Source: Paraphaeosphaeria minitans
Lineage: Eukaryota > Ascomycota > Dothideomycetes > Pleosporales > Didymosphaeriaceae
Reading direction: 5' to 3'
Length of the DNA stretch: 64,000 bases
NCBI GenBank assembly: GCA_015832175.1
Contig: WJXW01000004.1
Span: 3,162,001 to 3,226,000 of the forward strand
In this document: one piece after another, positions 53,544 to 64,000 of the stretch
How positions within the stretch are numbered: the stretch's first letter is position 1
Layout of the letters: every line of letters starts with the position of its first letter
Translations under genes and position numbers: made by a program
Notes under the pieces: generated by a model
What the model was told of the DNA's origin: nothing
The model's input: only the letters and a program-made list of their open reading frames with translations
Databases searched by the model: none

Positions 53544-56500
53544 ATGGAGCCCTCAAATATGGAGGACAAGACGGATGGCTCGTCCATCGTGAGTGCTCGC
53601 TCTTGCTCTTGTTCTTGCTCTTGTGCTTCCACCATGCCTCTCAAACGCGCACTGGAGGAACAACAACAACAACAACAACAACGCAACAAGCGAATTGCAT
53701 GAACTTGCTCTAACTATGAACAGAAGCCAGTCTCCTCTCTCCGCAGCTTCTTCGAAAATAATCTCAGCACCAGCAAACCCCCGGCGCCCGCAACCCCGCG
53801 ACAACCATCGCCCCAAGCCGTCGACCGGCTGGCCGTAGCCGCGGACAGCAGGAGGGATGCGCGCATGTCGCTGGACATGGCGCGGCAGAATGGCGGGCGG
53901 CACTCGACGTCGAATCTGCTAGAGACCAGCGGGAATGGTCCTGCTACGCCCCGGGGGAGAAGTATGAGGTCGCCTTGGAGCGTCCCCAAGTCACGCCCGG
54001 CCTCCATGGTCGCTTTCTCGCCGCCGCGCTCGCCTACGAGATCTCCGCCCATGGTCATGGTCAACTCGCCATCATCTCCGCCGGCCCATTCGCCAGGCCC
54101 GCAGATCCACTCGCCGCTTCCTTCGCAGGCTTCCTTCCATACTTCGCTGGACACTTCCTCGCAGAGTTCAACAGTTTCAAATGGCACCAAGCCGTTGAAG
54201 CCACCCAGTCGGGACAGCACTCCTGCGATACCCCTAGAATCGAAGCCCAGCTTCGTCTCTTCCCACGCCGCAAGCCCAACCGTGGAGTGGCGCAAGAGTG
54301 GCGCATTCGACCGGCATAGCGTTTCTACGCAGCCCATCCCGCCTCCGGTCAATCGCGCCGGCAAGCCTAAGATCATCAACAAACCCCAACCCGTGAACCC
54401 ACCTCCAAGGTCATCTTCACTTGCTCCGGTACATGATGCAGACCGACACCGAAGAGATGCGTCGCCTTTCAGCACGCCGCCTAGCAGCCCCGACAAACCA
54501 CCTTCGCCTACAAAAGATGCTGATCCTCCAAAGCGCTTCAGCAACCTCAGAGACGGATACTTCCCGCCGCCTCCTGTCCATCACGCAGTAGCAGAGAAGT
54601 TACCCTCGTCGGACCCGCGAGCCCAAGGGTTTGTGCATCAGCCGTCCAGGAACGCTCCTCCAGCGCGAAATCAAAGCACAGGTGATCTTTCCGAGGACCG
54701 GCCCACCCTACCAGCGCGGAGAGAACGAGACAACGTGGATATGCGTAAAAGTATGGTTTTACAAAGGCCGACAGCCCCTGAACCGCCAGTCCGGCGATCG
54801 ATGGACACATTTCGTTCCCCGGCCATGGTGGCTGAAACCACGAATAAGTTCATGCCGTCGCTGAGACGGAATCAGGCGGCGGAAACGCATTCGGTCGCTA
54901 CTGCAGATTCACGCAAGTCGCTTGAACCTCCAAAGCCACCGCCACCGCGGAACTCTGGAGAGTTCAGACGCCCTGCTCCTGTTCCCGCTCCTGCACCCGC
55001 AAAGCCTCGCAAAGCTTCGCAGCCGTACACCTACGACTCAGATGATACCGATACCGCAAATGAAAAGTCGGGCACTGCTCTTACCGACTACCCAGATTCC
55101 TCACAAGCAAATCGCAGGCCACCCGTTTTTGACGCTGGGACTTCATTGATACCAACAGGCTACGAGACTAAGCTGTTTGCCATATGCGGAGAATACATCT
55201 GTACAACTGGCTACGTAACTAACGTATGGAATGTGCTAAATGGCAGGCTCTTGATGAGCATCAGTCATGGAGATACAGTCAAAGCTACGGCCATGGCTTT
55301 TCGGCCTGCCAAAGACGTTGAGGATGAAGGAAAACGACTATGGCTTGGCATGAACACCGGTGAGATGCATGAGATCGATATTCCGACACAAAGCGTTGTG
55401 TGTACGAAGAGCACGGCGCATAAAGGCTCGCCTATCGTAAAAATTTTCCGATATGCGGCCGAGATGTGGTCGCTGGACGACGAAGGCAAGCTTCACATAT
55501 GGCCACCGGATGATACAGGCTCACCAACTCTTCAACAAACACCTTGCGCATACCGCGTCCGTAGTGGGCACACGTTTTCGATGATATCGGGGTCACAGCT
55601 GTGGTTAGCTTACGCTAGAGAATTGCGAGTTTATAAGCGAACGGGGGACGGCAACTACTTCCAAGAGTTGACACAAGGAGCCTTGTCGCAGCTAAACGTG
55701 GGCGACGTTACTTCTGGTGCAATCTTAAGCAGTCAACCGGACCGCGTCTATTTTGGACACAATGATGGGAAAGTCACAATCTACGCAAAAAAGGGCTTTG
55801 AGTGTCTGGGCGTGGTGAACATAAGCCTGTACAAGATAAGCTCGCTGGTCGGCGTGGGTGACCATCTGTGGGCCGGGTATAGCACGGGTATGGTCTACGT
55901 CTACGATCTGAGCAGCACGCCTTGGAAAGTAAAGAAAGACTGGAAGGCCCATGAAAAGGTCATCTTCGGGATCTTGGCTGATCGGACAAGCATCTGGAAG
56001 CTAGACCGCCTCCAGGTCGCGACGTTGGGCTCTGACAACAATCTGCACATATGGGACGGTATGATGAAGGATGATTGGCACGGTACGTATTCCGCCATGG
56101 AGCAACAAGAAAGCCTCTAACAAACCTAGAAACCCAAATGCAGCAGCGCGACTCCGAGTACTGCGAGTTCCGAGAGTTGACAGCCAAGGTCATGACCTGG
56201 AACGCCGGTGCAGTGAAACCCACCGAACTAAGACATAATGAGCAAGATCAGAATTTCTTCCGGGAGCTGCTTCAACCCGAAGACCCCGCCGACATTCTTG
56301 TATTTGGTTTCCAAGAGCTGGTAGACCTCGAAAACAAGAAGATTACGGCCAAGAGCTTCTTCAAGAAAAAAAAGTCGAAAGATACGCAGGAGCAGGAACA
56401 CATGTCTCACCAATACCGGGCGTGGCGCGATCATCTCGTTCGGGTACTGGACGAGCACTGCCCTCGACAGAACTACACTCTACTCCACACAGCAAACCTG

Positions 56501-57412
56501 GTTGGACTCTTCACCTGCATCTTCGTGAAAAGCTCCGAACGCGCCAAAATCCGCGATGTTAGCGCTGCAGAAATCAAGCTTGGGTTCAGTGGTCGTGTCG
56601 GAAACAAAGGCGCGTTGGTCGTCCGGTTCCTCATCGATGACTCGTCCCTCTGTTTCATCAACTGCCATCTGGCGGCTGGACAGTCGCAGACGCAACACAG
56701 AAACAACGATGCAGCGTCCATTATGGAAGCGGCACCTTTGCCACGAAATCGGTCACCACGGGATTGTATGAACTTCTTTGTAGGCGGAGGTGATGGCTCT
56801 ATGATACTTGACCATGAAATCTGCATCCTCAACGGCGATCTTAACTACCGCATCGACTCGATGACGCGCGATTCTGTGGTTTCCGCTGTAAAGCAGGGCA
56901 ACCTCACCAAACTTCTCGAACGCGACCAGCTTCTCCTGTCTCGAAAACGGAACCCAGGACTACGGCTGCGCGCTTTCAATGAAGCCCCCATCACGTTCGC
57001 GCCTACATACAAGTACGATGTCGGAACGGATACTTACGACACCTCTGAAAAGAAGCGCTCACCGGCGTGGTGTGACAGGCTGCTATATCGCGGTCTGGGT
57101 AAGATTAAACAAACCGAATACAGACGACACGACTGCGTGAAGGTTTCAGATCACAGGCCTGTGAGCGGCATGTTCAAGCTGAGAATCAAGACGATTCATA
57201 CGAAGTTGCAGATGGCGGTCAGCGATAGGGTCGAAATGGAGTTTGAGGCTGTAAAGAGGAGGATTGCGGGGGACATCAAGTGAGTCAATCTCCGTCGTCT
57301 TACTCCACGTTTCGAAACTCTGCTAACCAGATGCAGGCTCGATTACCTAGTCAATGTATTTGGACTCAGCGCGAAAGAAGCGCAAAAGCTATTGCAAGGC
57401 GCACAGAGTTAG
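53544..57412 (+). CDS. Inositol polyphosphate 5-phosphatase with N-terminal beta-propeller
   Basis: Four exons, 53544-53588, 53724-56082, 56130-57279 and 57337-57412, give 1209 residues. Residues 1 to about 480 are disordered and rich in Pro, Ser and Arg, with SH3-ligand-like PPKPPPPRN stretches. A WD-like propeller follows (from about 495; KLFAICGEYICTTGYVTNVW, MEIDIPTQS-like strands, YFGHNDGKVTIYAKKGFECL, LWAGYSTGMVYVYDL). The phosphatase domain starts near 823 (MTWNAGAVKPT) and has FGFQELVDLENKK, NKGALVVRFLIDD, FINCHLAAGQSQTQ, GDLNYRID (about 1038), PAWCDRLLYRG (about 1113) and SDHRPVSGMF (about 1141), all catalytic motifs intact. Propeller plus 5-phosphatase is known in fungi and plants. 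It should dephosphorylate phosphoinositides at membranes. Intron 1 carries a CAA trinucleotide run. Confidence 0.95.
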
Positions 57413-57749
57413 ACCGTCTGGCCGTCTGGAGATACCACATTCGTATTATTGATTGAGCGCTGTTGTTGAGCATCTGCATTGCGAGGTAGTCGTATGAACA
57501 ATACACTGGGATTGAACAGCGTCAGGTCGCGTACCCTGTCCAGAAAATGCATCACGAAAATGCGATCTGCACGACCCCATATGCGCGGATCATCGATATT
57601 AACCTCTGCGTACTGCGGTGTAATGATGTGTTAGCACGAGATCATGGTGACGTCAAGCACGCGTACCTCTCAAATGTACCCAAACAACAAAACCACCATT
57701 GCATTCACCTAGATAACGAATTGTCCTCTCTCACACAAAAAGTAGACAC

Positions 57750-58581
57750 ATGTCCTTCCCTTGTTCACTTGTCCTCCGTCGCCTGCCACTACCGTGCACC
57801 TCGTCAGCACTCCCACGCGCACGTCTCATCACTGCGCACCTTTCCCACAACACAAAAGCCTTTGCTTCGACAAAGTCCTTTGAATCCAAAATGAGTGAGA
57901 GCCATTCACAGCGCCGCGGCGAGGAGACCACGGGCATCAGCGAGTGGAAGACGCGCCCGCCGTACCGTGTGCACGGGAAGAACGAGCATTTCGACGCAAA
58001 GTACGAGGCCAACTGCCACTGCGGCAAGGTGCAGTTCCAGCTCAGTAGGAAAGAGCCGCTGGACAGCAAGCTCTGCCATTGCACGACGTGCCAGACGCAG
58101 CATGGTGTGTTCACCCTCCCTGTCTCTTTTTCTTTTCCAGCATGTATGCTGACGGTCATGCAAAGCCGCACCCTTCCAATGGGCCGCCATCTTCCACAAG
58201 ACCGACATCAACTTCAGCGAAGGCCACCACAGCCTCGAGTGGTACGACCCCACCGAAAAGTCCATCGAGCACAAGCTGCCCTGCAAAGTGCGCTGCAGCT
58301 ACTGCCACTCGCCCATCATGGACGAGGGCCGCAACATGATCCTGCTCTTCCCCTCGCTGATCCACCTCAAGACCGACGAGGACAAGGCGCTGTTCAAGCC
58401 CCGCTGCCACATGTTCTACGGGCAGAGGGTTATGGATATCCCGGACGGCCTGCCGAAGTGGAGCGGCCTGAGTGATAGCAGTGATTTGATTGAGGACAGC
58501 CCGCCGGAGAAGGTGAAAGAGACGCAGAGGAAGAGGGAGGAGGAGAGGAAGGAGAGGTTTGAGAAGGGGGAGAATGAATAG
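57750..58581 (+). CDS. GFA/CENP-V-type zinc protein, possibly mitochondrial
   Basis: Two exons, 57750-58104 and 58166-58581, give 256 residues from the first ATG. The GFA domain is clear: YEANCHCGKVQFQLSRKEPL, KLCHCTTCQTQHAAPFQWAA across the junction, and CKVRCSYCHSPIMDEGRNMI, giving paired CxC and CxxC zinc sites. The C terminus is a charged helix (EKVKETQRKREEERKERFEK). The first 47 residues before a second ATG (57891, MSESHSQRRG) are basic, Ser/Leu/Arg rich and lack acids, like a mitochondrial presequence, so two products could arise; from the second ATG the protein has 209 residues. Relatives include glutathione-dependent formaldehyde-activating enzyme, but most fungal members are uncharacterised. 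Confidence 0.88.
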
Positions 58582-59371
58582 GAGAGGAGCTCGGTATCGC
58601 ATAGAAGACCGGAAAAGAAAAGAAAAACATGAAAAGTCAAGACTGGTGTTGACGGCGCCGGCATATGGGCAAAAACAGCGGAGATTGCCGCGTTGTGGAG
58701 GATGGATTCCGTGCAACTGGCGCGTGCATTCTATAAGTCTCCAACGAAGACACTTAGGTACTCAGATGAGACCTAGATACGTCATGAACTCATACTGCGA
58801 GCTGCAAACCCCATTTTTTGGTGATTCAGCCACAAAGATTCTGAACCTGTCCCAACACTGGCGAACCCTGGTGTCGGAAATTCAATTCACAAACATCCGT
58901 TCCGCAGATGTGAATGTCAAACCTAGCTTTCTGCCAACACGACCAGAAAATTCCATCCCCTGCCGCGATCGACGAGTGAAGCACCAGCATTCATATGTAT
59001 CCACCACTGTCGCCATATTCTAGCATGTCTGTGTTTGGCATTCCGTTCTCAACTCACCTTTGCATTGAGAACATTGCACCACGCCTCCGCCTCCACTCCA
59101 CCGACACCGCCAACGCCCTTGAATCTGCTACTATCACCCATCCCACCATTCACCCCCCACACCCATCTCTTCACAAGCGGCAAACACTGCCAGCCCTCTA
59201 CGCCGCACATACATACCCCATCCCACCACCTCACTTCACCTTACCCATCCACATCTTCCATTTGACCATCGCCATCACCATCCACCACTCCACCCAGCCC
59301 CTCGTTTTTCGACCACATCGACGACCAAAAGCGTACATTCATCCCTACGTTTAAAAAAAAAAAGGATCAAA
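58582..59371. other. Intergenic
   Basis: 790 bp. The left part is A/G-rich 3' flank; the right part is strongly C rich (cacctcacttcaccttacccatcc) and ends with an A11 run 10 bp before the next start codon. No coding frame supported. Confidence 0.55.
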
Positions 59372-60041
59372 ATGACCGATCCCACCCCCCTACCCGCCCT
59401 GCTCGCCCTCGCCGAAGCCGCCAGAAACACCGGCACCGAGATCCACTCAATCGGCGGCAAATTGCACATGCTGGCCGCGGCGCTGGAGACGGAAGCTGCC
59501 GTACATACCACCCCTCTCTCCCATCTCTTTTTTTCCCCGTCTCCCATCTCCCGTCTCCACGTCCACCCATCCCCCGGTCCATCCCCAAAGAAACGCCCAG
59601 CTAACAAACATTCACGAATAGAACCTCGCCACCGAACGCGGCTCTCTCTCATCCCAGCTCGCCGCCGCGCAGGCCGCCGAGCGGAATGCGAGGACCGCGC
59701 CCGCGCCCGCGCCCTGGGGCGTGGACGTCTGCGTCGGGATCCGCGCCAACCCGTCCAGCAGCTGCCGCAGCAACACGGTGGTCCGCAAGATAGGGTGCTG
59801 CACCGGCTGCGGGGCCGCTTCCACCGTGTCTGCCGAGGGAGGAGCGATGACGCCAGCGGCCGAGGCGAGGAGTCAGTTGAGCAAGGCGCTGTCCGAGGTG
59901 GCGGATCGGGCGGAGAAGGCTGCGAGCCAGGTGAGGAGTGCAGAGGGTGGGGCAGGGAGCGTGGTTAGTCGGATGGGTGGGAGTGCGGTGGGGGTGGGGG
60001 CGGCGTCGAGGGCGGGTTCGTCGCACGCGAGTCTGAAGTGA
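59372..60041 (+). CDS. Uncharacterised 182-aa protein
   Basis: Two exons, 59372-59500 and 59622-60041, with a 121-bp CT-rich intron (GCC|GTACAT to GAATAG|AAC). The joined protein starts MTDPTPLPALLALAEAARNT, continues across the junction as ALETEAANLATERGSLSSQL, and has Ala-rich helices, a Cys-rich stretch (RKIGCCTGCGAAS) and a Gly/Ser/Ala-rich tail. No family recognised. Support is the clean phase-0 junction, a C-rich leader and an adenine run before the ATG. GC is high. Confidence 0.55.
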
Positions 60042-60066
60042 TGGGTGGGATGTGGTGGGGCGAGGA

Positions 60067-60117
<51 letters not shown>

Positions 60118-60479
60118 TGGGTTGGTTAGGTTGCGTATGCGGTGCTGTGGTGATTTAAGCCAATAAGGGATAATGGATGTGGGGTGATTGGGAGAGTGGT
60201 GTGAAGGCGTGTATGATGCTCTTGGAGAGAGAAACTGCGTGAGACATCACTGAAAGTGGTCTGGCTTCGTGCACGCTTGTATTTGCATTCATCGGCCAAG
60301 CTCAATGTGTGAAGCTAAATTCAGCACTACAAATGTTTAGACATGCTGCTCATACTCCATACACCCAAGAACGAATCAACCATCCTGGAAAATATGCAAC
60401 CATTGGGAATGGTTCGGCATAGAGCTTCCACTTTTCAGATAGGGTGACTCGAAGAACAGAATGATACACACCTAGCCCT
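60042..60479. other. Intergenic
   Basis: 438 bp between the 3' ends of two convergent genes; holds the GAT microsatellite. Nothing else recognised. Confidence 0.5.
60067..60115. repeat. (GAT)16 microsatellite
   Basis: About 16 uninterrupted GAT triplets starting 25 bp after the stop codon of the preceding gene, so probably inside its 3' untranslated region. Likely length-polymorphic. Confidence 0.95.
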
Positions 60480-61814
60480 TTACTGATTTTGAATCTGGTC
60501 ATTTAGAATATTTTGGAGCCAGAACATCATGATTGGGAAGTCACCAGGTTTTCCTGTAAAGACTCGGATATTGTATATGAGTCTGTGAGGAGTTATTAGC
60601 CGCATTGAAGCCATTAGTCCCCCGCTGATAGGAATACTCACTTGACACCCATGTCCAATTTGCGTTGGTTGACAAGGTAACCCATCGGCTTCCCATTTGG
60701 CGATCCCAGAAGCGCCTGTCCTTCCGGTTCCGCAGTAGAGAAGTCGTCACCAGGCCACACGGAGTACTTGTCTTTTCCGCGAGCATGCAGAGCCCGCTTC
60801 ATGATGCTCAGCGTATCCCTGTTGATGATCCACATCATGAACATGGAGTTCAAATTTTTGACGTTCGGATTTCCGTTGTGAGGATTGCTTCCGCGTTGCC
60901 AGCCCGCCCAGAGTAGGTCCGACAGGCTCCGTAATTGAGGTAATTCGTCGGGATGCGCCTCGCGGCCATACAGGGCTTTGAAGCTCTCCGCTGGGCTTAC
61001 GGCGATGGATACCATGATGGACCCGGCCTTGTCTTGGACGCCAAATGTTGACCTTGCCCCGGTGACTCGGTAATTGTTGCCGTAGGCCTGGTAGGATTGT
61101 TCGTTCAAGGGAATAGGTTGACCATGCTCATCCCGAGCATTGGCGACTCCATGTTTGAAGTTGTAGGCATATATGTCTAGTTTTGGGAAGTTGATCAGTG
61201 TATTGCAGCACTTTGGAGAGTGATTAGACATGTTATGGTAACCGATAGTTGACATCTGGGATTAAAGGCAACTGTGACAGCAAGAGCCTCGACTGGACAC
61301 ATCAACATTACATACCTTGCCACGGGGTTATTCCAATACCCCGGGCTCGCACGCAATCGATCCAACCGGGGCCATAGTACTCGTTGAAAACAGCGTCGTT
61401 GTACTTGCGGTCACCGTCAGACCAACCCCAGGTCGAGTACATCATATTGTTCATGTTGTCGGCCCTGAATACGCTGTTCGCCGACAGGCGCGGAGGATTG
61501 TACGCTCTACCAGCAGTTGCATCGGATTTCCAGAAGTTGTAATACATCTGTGCACCCTTTGCCTGGGCCGCGCACCACAGCTCGTCGGACGCCATCGGAG
61601 AATCGTCCCAGTTCGCCCGACGAGCGATATCCTCGCGCTCCTGGAGTCGGGTTGTCGCCTCGGGCGCATATGTCTCATTCGAAGTCGTGACAGTTGGAGA
61701 ATCGAATATAGCGGAAGAGATCTGGCGGAAGAGAGTATCGGCAGTGTCCGAAAGCGTGCAGTTTGCGATGCACGCAAGCCCCGCGAGGGCTGCAGCCAGA
61801 ATCGTAATCTTCAT
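60480..61814 (-). CDS. Secreted protein of unknown family; exon 1-2 junction unresolved
   Basis: Exon 1 starts at 61814 with a signal peptide (MKITILAAALAGLACIANC) and a folded region rich in Trp, Tyr and Asn (ANWDDSPMASDELWCAAQAK, NMNNMMYSTWGWSDGD, YYGPGWIDC). The middle exon (61255-60642) reads SNHSPKCCNTLINFPKLDIY and VQDKAGSIMVSIAVSPAESF, and a 59-bp intron (60583-60641) leads to the last exon 60582-60480 (GKPGDFPIMMFWLQN). The best-looking splice, CAAG|GTATGT to CCCAG, puts the middle exon out of frame and hits TAA after seven codons. An in-frame alternative donor, GATTGC|GTGCGA at 61353, gives 154 + 239 codons, 392 residues. A one-base frameshift after the strong splice is the other explanation. 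TATAAAAG lies 79 bp upstream. Confidence 0.6.
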
Positions 61815-62505
61815 CTTGAACAGCGAATGCTCGTCTAAAGATTGATGGGCGGATTCGGTCGGACAGAGTGGGTGGAGGGCGTGGCTGTCACTCTTTTATA
61901 AGTGCGGAGCGGTGCGCAGGGGCGCACCTGCCTTTATTGATGTGGAAGGTGCGACCAAACCAAGACCTGTGCAGTGCGGGTGCCATTTCTGCGGTGGCTG
62001 GGTACTATAACTTCCAAAGGTTGAATATGGACTTTCAGCTATGCGCATTTCTCGAATTGTTAACCCAGTTCCTTCTCTGAACTGCAAAATAAATCGCACC
62101 TATCGATCTTCACGAGCGCGGACATGTTCCTTAGGTAGCGATGAAGATCTGCGGAGGTTCAAGAGAACGTTCACTCGATGAGGACGCCTTGACTTCTGCA
62201 GTTACCAGGTACTCTGGGTGACACCTGATGTTGTAAGCAGAGAGACATTCGTGTTCGTCACCCACCCCATTGAACCCCTCACAATTCATAACCATAAACC
62301 CTGATCAAAAGACATGGTTCACCCTCGCAATTTCAATAACGCAGTCAAAAGGCTACCCTATTCCCACCATGAATGTGACGACGCCTGTAAAGGCACACTT
62401 TGTGGAACAGGTCTCCACGAACTACAAAAACTCCAGGACTTGCAACTTTAGAAAATTACGTATGCCACAAATTGACGGTAATAAGATATACACGTACAAC
62501 GAAAC
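61815..62505. other. Divergent intergenic region
   Basis: 691 bp. Contains the TATA box for the secreted-protein gene. An open frame at 62270-62683 (plus) overlaps the next gene in another frame and has no support. Confidence 0.5.
61893..61900 (-). promoter_or_regulatory. TATA box of the secreted-protein gene
   Basis: TATAAAAG on the minus strand, a consensus TATA box, 79 bp upstream of the ATG at 61814. Confidence 0.65.
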
Positions 62506-62904
62506 ATGGCCCCACAACCTGCATTTCGTGGCGAAAAAACGCTCACCACAATTCAAACGATTGACCAGATTACCACGCGGGTCCACGAGCTCTTTCAGCA
62601 AGCTTTTGACCTATACCACGACTCTAAACACGCCCTTGTGGCATCTGAGCGCGAAACTGCAGGCCTGCAGCTTCGTGGACTAAGTGAGGTTCTGCATAAA
62701 GATATCGCTGAACAGCACCAGGTCGCGGCTTCGCTGAAGTTGACTGAAGTTGTGGAGATTCATGTCACCGCTGGGTATACGAAGGAGGAGGCGGTTGTCA
62801 AGGCGAAGGAAGATCTAGCAGGTCTGAGCGGGAGGATTAGTACGATCGAGGGAATGGTAGGAATGATGGTGGCGGAGACGGTGTATGGCAATTCGTCTCA
62901 CTGA
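62506..62904 (+). CDS. Small helical protein, 132 aa, unknown
   Basis: A single exon starting MAPQPAFRGEKTLTTIQTID. The composition is regular and helical (VHELFQQAFDLYHDSKHALV, LSEVLHKDIAEQHQVAASLK, KAKEDLAGLSGRISTIEGMV) with no low-complexity runs, unlike the overlapping frame. A coiled coil of about 90 residues is probable. No family recognised. It converges with the dioxygenase gene, with 53 bp between stop codons. Confidence 0.6.
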   Translation: MAPQPAFRGEKTLTTIQTIDQITTRVHELFQQAFDLYHDSKHALVASERETAGLQLRGLSEVLHKDIAEQHQVAASLKLTEVVEIHVTAGYTKEEAVVKAKEDLAGLSGRISTIEGMVGMMVAETVYGNSSH

Positions 62905-62957
62905 TTGTACATTTAGTTTCTAGGGGGTGAGCGGGCGTTCCGAGCAATTGATACTTG

Positions 62958-64000
62958 CTAAGCCCGAGAATCATCCTGCATTTTCCGCATCTCTTCCAAT
63001 ACCCTCTTTTTCGACCATCCTTCGCTCAAGCCTCTAATCAGGGCACCTTGCTCGCTTTCTGGTGCCATACCTGCCGTCTCTGGGACTCGTTTATCCAGGT
63101 TCGTTGGGAAAGGATAACCTTCCGCAACATTCCCTACAAAAGCCAAAACCCTATCACTCAGTCCCTCCTCTTTGTGCATGTCTTTCAAAAACTCCCACGT
63201 CGCTTCCACAAGCGGATACGTTTCAATCGTCTCCATAGGCTTCCCGAACGCACTCGATATCTGCAGCAGATTCGCCGAACGCATGATATCCTTGGAGCCG
63301 TTCTGCCCCGCAGCATGGAACAACGCAGGGTTGAAAAACAGCCCATCGCCCTGAGACAGCGGCACGGAAACGTAATTTTCAACAAAGTAATCCTGGAATT
63401 CTGGGATCCGGTAGGCCATGTACCCTTCTTCGAACATCTGGCTGAACGGCAGCAATCGCGTAGGTCCGCTCTCCAGCGGCATATCAGAGTGTGCGACGGC
63501 ACCTTGCAGTGTCAATAACTGCGAGGCTACCTGCAACGCTTTGGGAAACTGCACACACGATGCATTGTCCTGGAAGCCGATGTGGTAGTCGCGATGTGAA
63601 ATCTGGGGTTTTGCGCCAGGCTTGACGATGTTGACCTGGGCCGTGAGACGGTGATGTGGGCCTAGCCAAGCAGAAGAGATGATCGGTAACCAAGGATTAG
63701 AATAGTAATTAACGAAGGATTCTGCATCTTGCAGACAATGCTTTGAGAAGGAGTTCCAGATGCGATCGTTTGCGCCGGAGCCGGCAAAGTGATCACCGCG
63801 CTTGCCGGATCGCTTTTTTTCTTCATCGATGATCTTTGAGTAGGCCTTATTTACTGTGTTGAGCAGGGTGTTGTCTTTGTACAGATTCTTGGTAACAAAG
63901 ACGCCCGGGCCGGAGAGGAGGATGTGATACCATTCGTCTTGCAGGGCTGAGCGTTGATCTGGGGATAACTCGGAGAACTCGGGAACGTCGTAGATGGGTA
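62958..64000 (-). CDS. Phytanoyl-CoA dioxygenase-like Fe(II)/2-oxoglutarate enzyme, 5' end outside window
   Basis: An uninterrupted frame of 347 codons runs from the right edge to TAG at 62958-62960, so the N terminus is missing. The jelly-roll core shows ALQDEWYHILLSGPGVFVTK near the start, GDHFAGSGANDRIWNSFSKH, then the metal site QISHRDYHIGFQDN (HxD), DMPLESGPTRLLPFSQMFEE, and the distal His with oxoglutarate Arg region in GLFFNPALFHAAGQNGSKDI and RSANLLQIS. The C-terminal part is helical and basic/acidic (GWSKKRVLEEMRKMQDDS). These enzymes hydroxylate small molecules or lipids; fungal members are often in secondary metabolism, but the neighbourhood here does not show that. Substrate unknown. 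Confidence 0.88.
   Translation of the reverse strand, partial: PIYDVPEFSELSPDQRSALQDEWYHILLSGPGVFVTKNLYKDNTLLNTVNKAYSKIIDEEKKRSGKRGDHFAGSGANDRIWNSFSKHCLQDAESFVNYYSNPWLPIISSAWLGPHHRLTAQVNIVKPGAKPQISHRDYHIGFQDNASCVQFPKALQVASQLLTLQGAVAHSDMPLESGPTRLLPFSQMFEEGYMAYRIPEFQDYFVENYVSVPLSQGDGLFFNPALFHAAGQNGSKDIMRSANLLQISSAFGKPMETIETYPLVEATWEFLKDMHKEEGLSDRVLAFVGNVAEGYPFPTNLDKRVPETAGMAPESEQGALIRGLSEGWSKKRVLEEMRKMQDDSRA

Noticed and set aside
53714..54544. 276-codon minus-strand frame inside the 5-phosphatase gene
   Set aside because: Antisense of the Pro/Ser-rich disordered arm; Gly/Leu-rich reflection, no independent support.

Overview
The window reads as nuclear DNA of a filamentous ascomycete (Pezizomycotina). 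The evidence is gene-dense eukaryotic coding on both strands, short introns (mostly 45-60 bp, nearly all GT-AG with CTNAC-like branch sites), an intron-containing tRNA-Lys, and proteins typical of these fungi: a NoxC-type NADPH oxidase, a DUF1688/Urc4 protein, S1/P1 nuclease, GH43 glycosidase and a secreted class-3 lipase. Dothideomycetes is the most likely class, but that is an impression. There are no prokaryotic operons, CRISPR arrays or viral genes. Exons were joined by hand from frame, splice-site and protein-family continuity; coordinates for spliced genes span first to last coding base, with introns given in each entry.

Layout, left to right. 0-10 kb: 3'-truncated Urc4 gene (-), a long G-rich repeat-bearing gap, an auxilin-like Swa2 gene, a PQ-loop vacuolar transporter, then a repeat-rich gap and a secreted lipase. 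10-17 kb: sparse, with tandem repeats, one small TATA-driven Ser/Asp-tailed protein, S1 nuclease and an HSL-type hydrolase. 17-28 kb: NoxC-type oxidase converging on a membrane-anchored aspartic-protease-like protein that seems to lack catalytic Asp, tRNA-Lys(CTT), and a Ctk1/CDK12-type kinase with a very long RS/RD-rich N terminus. 29-40 kb: GTP cyclohydrolase I, an uncharacterised 469-aa protein, a 1043-aa membrane protein, a secreted DJ-1/PfpI protein, a glutathione transferase divergent from a 213-aa orphan, and a frameshifted NTF2-like gene. 40-53 kb: GH43, a MITE-like inverted-repeat element, methylenetetrahydrofolate reductase, an ACMSD-like amidohydrolase, a D-2-hydroxyacid dehydrogenase, proteasome alpha-4 and a CHY zinc-finger gene with a 5-nt first coding exon. 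53-64 kb: a beta-propeller/inositol 5-phosphatase, a GFA-family protein, several small orphans, a secreted protein with a problematic exon junction, and a partial phytanoyl-CoA-dioxygenase-like gene.

The genes do not form a recognisable biosynthetic cluster. They are a mix of housekeeping genes (proteasome, folate/one-carbon, CTD kinase, vesicle uncoating, phosphoinositide turnover) and secreted or accessory genes. I found no convincing undescribed multi-gene system. The points most worth a second look are the pseudo-protease, the Nox-C gene, the MITE-like element, the two frame-disrupted genes, the 5-nt exon, the GC-AG intron and the several repeat arrays.
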